The notes below the pieces were generated by a model that was not told the DNA's origin, searched no databases, and worked only from the letters and a program-made list of their open reading frames with translations. From assembly GCA_016869175.1 (NCBI GenBank), contig VGEV01000007.1:1-52324 (forward strand): 52,324 nucleotides of DNA, written 5' to 3'. The position numbers and the translations under genes were made by a program. Source of the DNA: Alphaproteobacteria bacterium. GTDB lineage: Bacteria > Pseudomonadota > Alphaproteobacteria > GCA-2731375. This document shows positions 20,553 to 29,477 of the stretch, in pieces (position 1 is the first letter of the stretch; every line of letters starts with the position of its first letter).

Positions 20553-20633
20553 GGCCGGTTCCGTTCAGACCGAACCGGCAGGTTCGGTTTCACCGGCAGC
20601 CATTGCCCTGCAACCATGCGTGCGGCGCGGTTG
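20549..20633 (+). repeat. Dispersed palindromic intergenic repeat, copy A
   Basis: Aligns gaplessly over 85 nt (67/85 identical by hand count) to 27706-27790; core hairpin ACCGAACC-GGCA-GGTTCGGT. Confidence 0.8.
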
Positions 20634-20669
20634 CGCAGGGACAGCGGCTGGTCCACTCTTGCCGCCCGC

Positions 20670-22316
20670 ATGGTCACCGCAGCCCGACAACTCGTCGCCA
20701 CCCTGGCGCTCCACGGCGTCGACCGGGTGTTCTGCGTGCCGGGCGAAAGCTACATCCCGGTGTTGGATGCGCTGATCGACGAGCCATCGATCCACCTGGT
20801 GACCTGCCGACACGAAGGCGGTGCCGGGCTGATGGCGGTGGCCGATGCCAAGCTGACCGGCCGTCCCGGCACCTGCTTTGTCAGCCGCGGTCCGGGCGCC
20901 ACCAACGCCTCGATCGCGGTGCACGTGGCCGAACAGGACGCCGCGCCGCTGGTGCTGTTCATCGGCCATGTCGAGCGCAAGGACATCGGGCGCGGCGCCT
21001 TCCAGGAAATGGACTACCGCAGGACTTTCGCCGACATGGCGAAATCGGTCGAGGAAGTGCAGGATCCCGACCACCTGCCGGAAGCGGCGGCGCGCGCCTA
21101 TCATCTGGCGGCACTCGGCACACCGGGGCCGGTCGTGGTGGTGCTGCCGGAGGACATGCTGTACGCCACCAGCCAGGCGGCACCGATCGGCCCCAGGGCG
21201 CTGCCGCGCGCCCGGCCGGCCGAAGCCGATCTGGCGGCGGTCGGGCGGGCACTGAGCGGCGCCGAGCGGCCGGTCTTGATCGCCGGCGGCCAGCTCGACG
21301 GCGTCGAAGCGAGGGCAGCGCTGCTGCGCTTGAGCCAGGCCTGGCACTTGCCGGTCGCCACCAGCTTCAAGCGCCAGGACCTGTTCCCCAACCGGCATGC
21401 CAATTTCGCCGGTCACCTTGGCTACGGCATCCCGCCGCAACTGGCCGAAGCGATCGCCGAGGCCGACTTGGTGCTGGCGATCGGCACCCGCCTGGGCGAT
21501 ATCACCACGCAAGGCTATGCCATTCCCGCCGCCGGCCAGACGCTGGTGCATGTCTATCCCGACGCCCGCCAGATCGGCCGGGTCTTGCCGGCAAGCCACG
21601 GCATCGTGTGCGACGCCGGGGCCTTCGTGGCAGCATTGGCGATACGCAACGCCCCGCCGGCCCCGCCCGGCCGCGCTGCCTGGGGCCAGCGCTTGCATGC
21701 GATCTATGCCAAGCTTTCCGAGTACAGCCCGCAGACGGCGCCCGACGGGGTCGATTTCGGCCATGTCGCGGCGGCACTGCAACAGCATCTGCCGGCCGAC
21801 GCCATTCTGACCAACGACGCCGGCAATTTCTCGAGCTGGATGCACCGCTACTTTCCCTTCGGCGAGGGCCATCGCCTGCTGGGCGCGGTGGGCGGCGCCA
21901 TGGGCCTGGGCGTGCCGGCGGCGATCGCCTCGGCCTTGCGCCACCCGGAGCGCCAGGTGGTGGCGCTGTGCGGCGACGGCGGCTTTCTCATGACCGGCAA
22001 CGAACTGGCCACGGCGGTCAAGGAACGGGCGCGCATCCGCGTCATCGTCTCCAACAACGGCGGTTACGGCACGATCCGCCTGCATCAGGAGAAGCGATTT
22101 CCGGGCCGCGTGGTGGGCACGCAACTGGCCAACCCGGACTTCGCGGCCCTGGCACGCGCCTTCGGGGCGACGGGCATCAATGTTAAGCGGCCGGAAGAGG
22201 CGGATTTCGCCTTGCGCCAGGCCTTGGAGACACCTGGTCCGGTGGTGATCGATGTGCATTCCAGCCTCGACCACCTGTCGGCCTATACCAGCATTGGCAA
22301 GCTTCGGCAGAATTAA
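20670..22316 (+). CDS. Thiamine-pyrophosphate-binding protein, acetolactate-synthase-like catalytic subunit (paralog 1)
   Basis: HGVDRVFCVPGESY, TCRHEGGAGLMAVADAKLTG, SRGPGATNAS, LCGDGGFLMTGNELATAVKERARIRVIVSNNGGYG. The upstream ATG at 20616 lies inside the dispersed repeat, so the 20670 start is preferred. Confidence 0.9.
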   Translation: MVTAARQLVATLALHGVDRVFCVPGESYIPVLDALIDEPSIHLVTCRHEGGAGLMAVADAKLTGRPGTCFVSRGPGATNASIAVHVAEQDAAPLVLFIGHVERKDIGRGAFQEMDYRRTFADMAKSVEEVQDPDHLPEAAARAYHLAALGTPGPVVVVLPEDMLYATSQAAPIGPRALPRARPAEADLAAVGRALSGAERPVLIAGGQLDGVEARAALLRLSQAWHLPVATSFKRQDLFPNRHANFAGHLGYGIPPQLAEAIAEADLVLAIGTRLGDITTQGYAIPAAGQTLVHVYPDARQIGRVLPASHGIVCDAGAFVAALAIRNAPPAPPGRAAWGQRLHAIYAKLSEYSPQTAPDGVDFGHVAAALQQHLPADAILTNDAGNFSSWMHRYFPFGEGHRLLGAVGGAMGLGVPAAIASALRHPERQVVALCGDGGFLMTGNELATAVKERARIRVIVSNNGGYGTIRLHQEKRFPGRVVGTQLANPDFAALARAFGATGINVKRPEEADFALRQALETPGPVVIDVHSSLDHLSAYTSIGKLRQN

Positions 22317-22339
22317 CGACCGAGCAAACGGAGGGCAAC

Positions 22340-23992
22340 ATGCGTCGCACGGCGGCGGATGTGTTGGTGGAAACGCTGCGCCAGCATGGCGTCGACCGGC
22401 TGTTCTGTGTGCCGGGCGAAAGCTACCTGGAGGTGCTGAACGCGATCCGCGACCAGGGCGGCATCCGCGTCGTCACTTGCCGGCACGAGGCCGGTGCGGC
22501 GTTCATGGCGGCGGCCGATGCCAAGGCAACCGGACGGACCGGGGTCTGCTTCGCCAGCCGCGGACCGGGCGGCAGCAACGCCATGATCGCGTTGCACGCG
22601 GCCGAGCAAGACGCCTTGCCGGTGGTGTTGTTCCTGGGCCATCTGCCGCGTGCCCGCATGGGCACGCGCGGCTTCCAGGAAATCGACGCCAAGCGCACCT
22701 TTGGCGACATCGCCAAGTGGGTGGAGGAGGTGCAGCAGCCCGAACGCCTGCCGCAGGCCGTGGCACGTGCCTTCCACAAGGCCAATACCGGCACGCCGGG
22801 ACCGGTCGTGGTGGTGCTGCCGACCGACCTGCTGCCGCTGGAGACCGCGGCCGAAGCGGCCCAGCCCCGCTCGCGCCCGCGCCAACTGCCGGCCGAGAGC
22901 GAGGTCGCGGCGGTGGCCGACCGGCTGGCCTCGGCCCAGCGACCGCTGCTGATCGCCGGCGGGTTGTGCCGCAGCGAGGCCGCGCGCGCTTCGCTGCTGG
23001 CGGTGGCGGAACGCTGGGGCCTGCCGGTCATGCCGACCTTCGAGAATCCGGACATCTTCCCCAACGGTCATGCCAATTACGCGGGCGAACTGGGCCTGCG
23101 CCCGCCGGCCGGCATCAAGGCGCGTGCGCTGGAAGCCGACCTGGTGCTGGCGGTCGGCAGCCGGTTGCCGGAACTGCCCACGCAAGGCTTCACCATACCC
23201 AGCCCCAGGCAGAGCCTGATCCAGGTGCACCCTGATCCCGATCAGTTGGGTCATCAGAGCGCGCCCGAGATCGGCCTGGCGGTGGAACCGGCGGCCTTCC
23301 TGGCAGCGCTCGCCCGGCACAACGCACCGCCCGCTTCGCCCGAGCGCAAGGCCTGGATCGCGCATGCCCGCGGACCTTACGTCGAAGCACAGCGCTATAC
23401 CGCGCGCGAGGCCGCCGACGGCGTCGATTTCGGCTGCGTGATCGCGGCCATGAACAAACTGCTGCCGGAGGACGCCATCGTCACTTCCGACGCCGGCAGT
23501 TTCGCGAGCTGGATGCATCGCCACTACCAGTTCCACGGCCGGCAGATCCTGCTGGGCGCCAGTTCCGGCGCGATGGGCTTTGGCGTGCCGGCGGCTGTGG
23601 CGGCGGCCCTGCGCTTCCCCGAACGCGCTGTGCTGGCGCTGATCGGCGATGGCGGCATGCTGATGACGGGCTATGAGCTGGCCACGGCTGTCAAGGAACG
23701 CGCCCGGCTCATCCTGGTGGTGGCCAACAACCGCGACTACGCCACCATCCGTTTCCATCAGGAAGTCCGCTATCCGGGCCGACCCTACGCGACCGAACTG
23801 ACCAACCCGGATTTCGCCGCACTGGCGCGTGCCTTCGGCGCCAAGGGCCTCAGTGTTGACAGTCCCAGCGAGGCCGAGCCGGTCTTGCGCGAAGCGTTGG
23901 CGCATGATGGGCCGGTGGTGATCGACGTCGCGACCTCGCTGGAGCTGATCACCGCGAACACCAGCATCAGCAGTCTGCGCGCGCCGCGATGA
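22340..23992 (+). CDS. Thiamine-pyrophosphate-binding protein, acetolactate-synthase-like (paralog 2)
   Basis: HGVDRLFCVPGESYLEVL, TCRHEAGAAFMAAADAKATG, SRGPGGSNA, LIGDGGMLMTGYELATAVKERARLILVVANNRDYATIR. Confidence 0.9.
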   Translation: MRRTAADVLVETLRQHGVDRLFCVPGESYLEVLNAIRDQGGIRVVTCRHEAGAAFMAAADAKATGRTGVCFASRGPGGSNAMIALHAAEQDALPVVLFLGHLPRARMGTRGFQEIDAKRTFGDIAKWVEEVQQPERLPQAVARAFHKANTGTPGPVVVVLPTDLLPLETAAEAAQPRSRPRQLPAESEVAAVADRLASAQRPLLIAGGLCRSEAARASLLAVAERWGLPVMPTFENPDIFPNGHANYAGELGLRPPAGIKARALEADLVLAVGSRLPELPTQGFTIPSPRQSLIQVHPDPDQLGHQSAPEIGLAVEPAAFLAALARHNAPPASPERKAWIAHARGPYVEAQRYTAREAADGVDFGCVIAAMNKLLPEDAIVTSDAGSFASWMHRHYQFHGRQILLGASSGAMGFGVPAAVAAALRFPERAVLALIGDGGMLMTGYELATAVKERARLILVVANNRDYATIRFHQEVRYPGRPYATELTNPDFAALARAFGAKGLSVDSPSEAEPVLREALAHDGPVVIDVATSLELITANTSISSLRAPR

Positions 23993-26136
23993 AGGCGCCG
24001 CCGGCGTGCTATGTGGCGGCGGCGGCGCGCTCGCTGAAGCCGCTGTTCGATCCCGCCAGCATCGCCATCATCGGCGCCTCGAACGACAGCAACAAGTTTG
24101 GCGGGCGGCCGATCCGCTTCATGAAGGAAGGCGGCTATCGGGGCCGCATCTATCCGATCAATCCGAAAGAGAAGGTGATCCAGGGGCTCGCCGCCTATCC
24201 CGACATCCGTCAGGCGCCGGAGCCGGTCGATCTCGTCATCGTCTCGCTGCCGGCGCCGCTGGTTCTGGAGCAGATCAAAGCTTGCGCCGATGCGCGCGCG
24301 CGCGCCGTGTGCATTTTCAGTTCGGGCTTCGCCGAAGTCGGTGGCGCAGGCGCTGCGTGGCAAGCGGAACTGACGCGCATCGCCAAGGCCAGCGGCACCC
24401 GCCTGGTGGGTCCCAATTGCATGGGCATGCTGAATACCGCGAGCCGCGCGGTCGGCACCTTCTCCTCCGCCTTCGAGCATGGCTGGCCGAAACCCGGCAA
24501 CGTGATCGTCGTCAGCCAGTCGGGCGCGGTCGGCTCGCACAGCCTGGTGTTGCTGCGCGAGCGCGGCCTGGGGTTGCGCGGCTGGGTGACCACCGGCAAC
24601 GAATGCGATGTCGATGTCGCGGACTGCATCGCCTTCGCGGCCGAGGACCCGGAGACGCGGGTGGTGGTGGCCTACATGGAAGGCTGCCAGGATGCGGGCC
24701 GGTTCCTGGCGGCCGTCTCGGCCGCACGGAAGAACCGCAAGCCCGTCCTGATCATGAAGGTGGGCGCCTCGGAGGTTGGCGCGTCGGCCGCCAGCACGCA
24801 CACCGCCTCGCTGGCCGGCGCCGATGAGGTGTTCGATGCCGCCTTCCGGCAGTTCGGCGTGCACCGCGTGCGCACGTTGGAGGAAATGACGGACATCGCC
24901 AGCGCCTGTTCGGCCGGCGTCTATCCGACCGGCAACCGGCTGGGCATCGTCACCATTTCCGGCGGGGTCGGCGTCTTGAGCTGCGACACGGCGGCCGCCC
25001 ATGGGCTCGACGTGCCGCCCCTGCCGGCCGCGACGCAGGCGGAATTGAAGGCGCTGATGCCCTTCGCCACGGTGCGCAACCCGGTCGACACGACAGCCCA
25101 GTTGCTGACCGACCACTCGCTGCTGCAGCCGATGGTGAAGGCCATCCTGGACAACGGCGGCTGCGATGCCGTCATGGTGTTCATGTCCTCGCTCGGCTTC
25201 GCGCCGCGCATCATGGGGCCGTTCAAGGACACCATGGCGCGCCTCCGCGAGGCCTATCCCGACCGCCTGATCGCCTTGTCGATCATGTCCGGCAAGGCCG
25301 ACCGCGAGCAGCTGGAGAGCCTCAAGTTCCTTGTTTTCGACGATCCCAGCCGGGCCGTCGCCGCGATCGCCGCCTTGGTGCGCTTCGGCCGGGCCTTCGC
25401 GCGGCCAGCCGACCGGCCGCCACCGACGCTGCCGGCGGCGGCGCGCGCGCCGGCCAGTGGGACGGCGCTCTCCGAGCACGCGGCAGCGCGGCTCTTGGCC
25501 GATGCCGGCATCCCGACCGTGGCAACCGAAGTGGTGGCAAGCGCCGACGCAGCCGTCGCCGCGGCCGAACGGCTGGGCTACCCCGTCGCGCTGAAGGTTG
25601 CGTCGGCCGACATTGCGCACAAGTCGGATGTGGGCGGCGTCAAGCTCGGCCTCGGCGACGCCGAAGCCGTCCGCCACGCCCATGCGGCGATCCTGGCCAG
25701 CGTCGCCGGCAAGGCGCCCGGCGCCCGCGTCGATGGCGTGCTGGTGGCACCGATGGTGCAAGATGGTGTCGAGTGCATCCTGGGCGTGCACCGCGATCCG
25801 GTGTTCGGGCCGGTGGTGCTGTGCGGCCTGGGCGGGATCTTCGTGGAGATCCTGAAGGACGTAAGCCTGCGCATTGCCCCCTTCGGCACCGACGAGGCGC
25901 GGCGCATGCTGGACGAGTTGCGTGGCCGCAGGCTGCTGGACGGCGCGCGGGGCCGGCCGCCGGCCGACGTGGAGGCGTTGGTGGAGGCGCTGGCTCGGCT
26001 CTCGGTCTACGCCGATCGCCACCGCGACCGGATCGAGAGCATCGACATCAACCCGTTCGCGGTGCTGCCCAGGGGCCACGGCGCCATGGCGCTCGATGCC
26101 GTGGTGGTGCCGATGCCGCGCCAGCCGCCTGGATAG
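23989..26136 (+). CDS. Acetate--CoA ligase (ADP-forming) family protein: CoA-binding + succinyl-CoA-ligase-like + ATP-grasp
   Basis: LFDPASIAIIGASNDSNKFGGRPIRFMKEGGYRGRIYPINPK; VSQSGAVGSHSL; YPVALKVASADIAHKSDVGGVKLGLGD. Confidence 0.92.
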   Translation: MKAPPACYVAAAARSLKPLFDPASIAIIGASNDSNKFGGRPIRFMKEGGYRGRIYPINPKEKVIQGLAAYPDIRQAPEPVDLVIVSLPAPLVLEQIKACADARARAVCIFSSGFAEVGGAGAAWQAELTRIAKASGTRLVGPNCMGMLNTASRAVGTFSSAFEHGWPKPGNVIVVSQSGAVGSHSLVLLRERGLGLRGWVTTGNECDVDVADCIAFAAEDPETRVVVAYMEGCQDAGRFLAAVSAARKNRKPVLIMKVGASEVGASAASTHTASLAGADEVFDAAFRQFGVHRVRTLEEMTDIASACSAGVYPTGNRLGIVTISGGVGVLSCDTAAAHGLDVPPLPAATQAELKALMPFATVRNPVDTTAQLLTDHSLLQPMVKAILDNGGCDAVMVFMSSLGFAPRIMGPFKDTMARLREAYPDRLIALSIMSGKADREQLESLKFLVFDDPSRAVAAIAALVRFGRAFARPADRPPPTLPAAARAPASGTALSEHAAARLLADAGIPTVATEVVASADAAVAAAERLGYPVALKVASADIAHKSDVGGVKLGLGDAEAVRHAHAAILASVAGKAPGARVDGVLVAPMVQDGVECILGVHRDPVFGPVVLCGLGGIFVEILKDVSLRIAPFGTDEARRMLDELRGRRLLDGARGRPPADVEALVEALARLSVYADRHRDRIESIDINPFAVLPRGHGAMALDAVVVPMPRQPPG

Positions 26137-26217
26137 GCGGTCGGCCAAGCCGGAGGCGAATGCGGGCCGCTGGCCCGCATCGCAGCACCGCCCGCGGATT
26201 TCGGTGGAGATATCGGC

Positions 26218-26427
26218 GACAGAGATACCGGTGACAGTTTAGGATTTCGTGACAGTAGATACCTGTGACAGTTTAGGATTTCGTACCGACAGCATGCGCG
26301 CAATCCGACGGAAATCGCATACTGTCACCGGATGAAACCCACCGCGTGACAGCATGCGAACCAGCGGCTCAATCAACCTCGAAATCATAAGCTGTCACCG
26401 GTATGACCGAAATAGTAAGCTGTCACC
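26218..26427. repeat. Cluster of direct and inverted ~20-34 bp repeats; candidate IS21-type terminal-repeat remnant / MITE-like element
   Basis: GTGACAGTTTAGGATTTCGT at 26231-26250 and 26265-26284 (identical); inverse copies at 26311-26331, 26380-26401 and 26408-26427 (reverse complement GGTGACAG[CT][TA]T[AG][CT]GATTTCG or similar). Confidence 0.75.
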
Positions 26428-26466
26428 AGCTTTATCACCGGTCTTGTCTTGCGCCGGTCGCGTGGC

Positions 26467-27696
26467 TCAGCGGCCGCCATGGCTGACCCGCCACAGCGCG
26501 CCGCCGGCGTCGTCAGCGATCAGCAGGCTGCCATCCTTGGCCACCGCCAAGCCCGCGGGCCGGCCGAAGATCACCGCGCGATCCCTGCCCTCGAACCAGA
26601 AGCCGGTGACGAAATTCTCGTAAGTCCCGGTCGGCCGGCCGTCCTTGAATGGCACCCTGACCACCTTGTAGCCGGTCGGCCGCGCGGCATTCCAGGATCC
26701 TTGCAAGGCGATGAAGCCATCGCCGCGAAACTCGGGCGGAAACTGCTGACCGGCATAGAACACCATGCCGATGGGCGCCGAATGGGCCTGGAACAGGGTG
26801 TCCGGCACGATGGTCCCGGCCACCAGGTCGGGCCGCTTGGCGCCGAAGTCGGGATCGGGGTTGGCCCCCAGATAGGCATAGGGCCAGCCATAGAACCCCC
26901 CGTCACGCAGCCGCGCGAGATAGTCCGGCACCAGGCCGTCGCCCAACCGGTCGCGTTCGTTGACCGAGGCGTAGAGTTCGCCGGTCGGCGGGTGGAAGGC
27001 GATGCCAACGGCGTTGCGCAGGCCGCTGGCGAAGGTGCGTTGGCCGCTGCCATCGGCGTTGAAGCGCTGCACCGTCGCACGCGGCGGCGGCTCCTCGGCC
27101 GTGTTGCCGCGGCTGCCGACCGAGACGTAAAAGGCCTGACCGTCCGGTTGAAAGACAATGTCGCGCGTCCAGTGACCGCTGCCGTCGCCGAGTGCGCCGG
27201 GTGGCGTTACCGGTTCGACCGGCGGGCGCAGCCTGAGATCGCCAGCGCGATAGGGAATGCGAACGATGCGGTCGGGCTCGCCGATGTAAAGATAGCCGCC
27301 CCGGATCGCCAGCCCGTGCGGGCGCTCCAGGCCGTCCAGCAGCATGTGGTTGTGCTCCGCCCGGCCATCGCCGTCGCGATCCGCCAGCACGCGCAGCCGC
27401 CCGGCCGCGGATTCCGCCAAGATCACATCGCCATTCTCCGCCACCGTCAGCCAGCGCGGGCCGGACAGGCCTTCGGCGAACAAGGCAACGCTGAAGCCTG
27501 GCGGCGCGTTGAGCCGCGCCCCCGCCGGCCGTGGCACCACCCGCGCCCCATTGGCGACCGAGGCAGTGGCGAAGGGCGCCGGAAGGTCGCTCGGCCGCAG
27601 ATGAAATTGCCGGCCGACCGGCTCGTTCGGTTCGGCCAGCGCCGTACCGATCCATCCCACCAACAGCGCCAGCGTCTGCAACAGGAGACATCGCAT
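26467..27696 (-). CDS. Secreted PQQ-dependent sugar/sorbosone dehydrogenase-like beta-propeller protein
   Basis: Signal peptide; PPGFSVALFAEGLSGPRWLTVAENGDVILAESAAGRLRVLADRDGDGRAE; ERPHGLAIRGGYLYIGEPDRIVRIPY. Confidence 0.88.
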   Translation of the reverse strand: MRCLLLQTLALLVGWIGTALAEPNEPVGRQFHLRPSDLPAPFATASVANGARVVPRPAGARLNAPPGFSVALFAEGLSGPRWLTVAENGDVILAESAAGRLRVLADRDGDGRAEHNHMLLDGLERPHGLAIRGGYLYIGEPDRIVRIPYRAGDLRLRPPVEPVTPPGALGDGSGHWTRDIVFQPDGQAFYVSVGSRGNTAEEPPPRATVQRFNADGSGQRTFASGLRNAVGIAFHPPTGELYASVNERDRLGDGLVPDYLARLRDGGFYGWPYAYLGANPDPDFGAKRPDLVAGTIVPDTLFQAHSAPIGMVFYAGQQFPPEFRGDGFIALQGSWNAARPTGYKVVRVPFKDGRPTGTYENFVTGFWFEGRDRAVIFGRPAGLAVAKDGSLLIADDAGGALWRVSHGGR

Positions 27697-27705
27697 GCCG
27701 GCACC

Positions 27706-27790
27706 CTAGGGCAGTTTCCGTGCAAATCGAACCGGCATGTTCGGTTTGAACGGAAGCTCTTGCCCTACACCCATGACCGCAGCGCGGTGG
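27706..27790 (+). repeat. Dispersed palindromic intergenic repeat, copy B
   Basis: See copy A at 20549-20633; CGAACCGGCATGTTCGG core. Confidence 0.8.
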
Positions 27791-27824
27791 GCTGCGATCC
27801 GATGGACCCCTGAGCGCCATTCCC

Positions 27825-27845
27825 TCTGATCGGACACCGCACTAG
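27825..27845 (+). repeat. Short intergenic repeat TCTGATCGGACACCGCACTAG (inverted copy at 49152-49172)
   Basis: 20/21 identity with the reverse complement of 49152-49172; both copies are intergenic. Confidence 0.5.
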
Positions 27846-27881
27846 CCGGAAGGAGCCGCAACGCCCATGGAAAAAAGCGTC

Positions 27882-27987
27882 CCGTCACCGTGGTCGGAGG
27901 GAGGCAATATCGACCACGGTGACGGTGGCCGGTGTGTCGACTGCTCGACCGGCCGATCTGGCCGCCGCTACCCCGTCCACTGACGGG
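27882..27987. other. Run of three strong inverted repeats (hairpins) in a ~430 bp intergenic region
   Basis: 15-bp perfect CCGTCACCGTGGTCG/CGACCACGGTGACGG (27882-27896/27911-27925), GGCCGGT/ACCGGCC (27927-27954), CCCGTC-CACT-GACGGG (27972-27987). Confidence 0.8.
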
Positions 27988-28126
27988 CGTCGCGTACACT
28001 CGAAGAGTTATGTTGGGGTGCTCAGGGGCGCCGAAAAGGGTCTGCCTCTCACGAAACATTTACCTTTCTATCTAAATACTTGCCGAGATGATTGACGGCC
28101 GTCGCGGGGCTTTCCACACTGCAGGC

Positions 28127-28711
28127 ATGGAGTTGACGACCCCACGCCTGCGCTTGCGGCCGCCGCGCTTCGCCGATCGGGAGGCTTTCGCCCTGCTGTT
28201 CGCCGAACCGGCGGTCAGGCGCTATCTCGCGATCGGCGAGCTTGACGCGGCGGCAGCGGAGCGTTTCGCCGAGCAGTTCATCGGCACCAGCCGCTATGAG
28301 CTGCGTCGCCATGGCAGCGGCGCCCTGTCGGTGACACTGGCCGGCGGCGGCGCGGCAATCGGCTATTGCGGCATCCGCCCGCTGCCCGACCGCTCCGATG
28401 CACGTGAACTGGTCTACGCCTTGTTGCCCGACTGCTGGGGCAGCGGCCTGGCGACAGAGGCGGCCGCCGCTTGTCTCGACTGGTGTTTCCGCAGCCTGCC
28501 GATGGCCCACGCCATCGGCTTTGCCCGCGCGGAGAACGTCGCGTCCTGCCGGGTCATGCGAAAACTGGGCATGGAACACCGCGGCTTGAGCGCGCGCTAC
28601 TATGACTGGCCACTGGCGGAGTATGCCGCCGCCGCGAGCTCCTGGCTCGCCGCTCGCGTTCAGCCGATCGAGGCACGCCGCTCCGGCGCCACAGTGTCGC
28701 TCGCCGGCTGA
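28127..28711 (+). CDS. GNAT-family N-acetyltransferase (RimJ/RimL-like)
   Basis: MELTTPRLRLRPPRFADREAFALLFAEPAVRRYL...GYCGIRPL...YALLPDCWGSGLATEAAAACLDW...NVASCRVMRKLGME. Confidence 0.9.
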   Translation: MELTTPRLRLRPPRFADREAFALLFAEPAVRRYLAIGELDAAAAERFAEQFIGTSRYELRRHGSGALSVTLAGGGAAIGYCGIRPLPDRSDARELVYALLPDCWGSGLATEAAAACLDWCFRSLPMAHAIGFARAENVASCRVMRKLGMEHRGLSARYYDWPLAEYAAAASSWLAARVQPIEARRSGATVSLAG

Positions 28712-29391
28712 AGCCAGCTATCGAGGAAATTGCCCAGCCAGCGCTCGACCTCGGCGTCGTGCCGGCCATGGCCGTTGAGATGGGCCTCACGCGCCTGGGC
28801 GCCCGGCAGGGTCATGCGATGCGCCGCCCGCCGGGTCCAGCGCAGCATCATCGGCTTGGTCACCTCGGGGTGGAACTGGATGCCATAGGCGTTGCCGTAG
28901 CGGAATGCTTGGTTCGGGAAGTACTCGCCCGTGGCCAGCAGCTCGGCCGAACGCGGCACCTCAAAACCTTCGCCGTGCCATTGATAGAAATACTGTTCCT
29001 TTTGGAACAGCCCGGCGCCATTGCCGACCGCGCTGACCCGGTAGTAGCCGATCTCGTTATAGCCGCCGAGATGCGGTCCAACCTTGGCGCCAAGATAGCG
29101 AGCCAGTAATTGCGCGCCCAGGCAGATGCCCAGGAACGGCTTGCCCTCCCCGAGCGGCACCGAGAGCCATTCCAGCTCCATGCGGATAAAAGGCAACACG
29201 CTGTCGTCGTTGGCGCTCATCGGCCCGCCGAAGATCACCACGCCGGCATGCTCGTGCATGGTCGCCGGCAGGCTGTCGCCGCAGGCCGTGCGCCGGAGGT
29301 CGCACTCGCAGCCCCGGCGGCTCAGCTCGGCGGCGACGCGGCCGGGATCGGAATGCTCCTGGTGAACGATCAGCAAAACCTTCTGCGACAT
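28660..29391 (-). CDS. Class I glutamine amidotransferase (GMP-synthase-like GATase domain)
   Basis: VVIFGGPMSANDD, FLGICLGAQLLARYLGAKVG, YGIQFHPEVT (Cys-His-Glu triad). Confidence 0.92.
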   Translation of the reverse strand: MSQKVLLIVHQEHSDPGRVAAELSRRGCECDLRRTACGDSLPATMHEHAGVVIFGGPMSANDDSVLPFIRMELEWLSVPLGEGKPFLGICLGAQLLARYLGAKVGPHLGGYNEIGYYRVSAVGNGAGLFQKEQYFYQWHGEGFEVPRSAELLATGEYFPNQAFRYGNAYGIQFHPEVTKPMMLRWTRRAAHRMTLPGAQAREAHLNGHGRHDAEVERWLGNFLDSWLQPASDTVAPERRASIG

Positions 29392-29477
29392 GCCTCGCTA
29401 CCCGCCTTGCCGCCAAGTTACCACTGTCCGCCTAACAACATGCAAAGCGCACGCCAAGGCTACAACCCCTCTGTCCA

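Noticed and set aside
20584-20670. Earlier start codon (20616) for the first TPP enzyme
   Set aside because: The ATG at 20616 lies within the 85-bp dispersed repeat, and the sequence up to MVTAARQLVATL is not family-like.
18842-22186. 1114-aa + strand ORF overlapping the TRAP permease and TPP genes
   Set aside because: Out of frame with two genes carrying clear family motifs; the R/G/A/P-rich low-complexity translation is typical of GC-rich shadow frames.
23785-26148. 787-aa minus-strand ORF antisense to the acyl-CoA synthetase gene
   Set aside because: Antisense shadow ORF (H/R/D/G-rich, no domain) opposite a convincing CoA-binding/ATP-grasp protein.
26218-26427. CRISPR array
   Set aside because: Repeats are in mixed orientation, diverged and irregularly spaced, with no cas genes.
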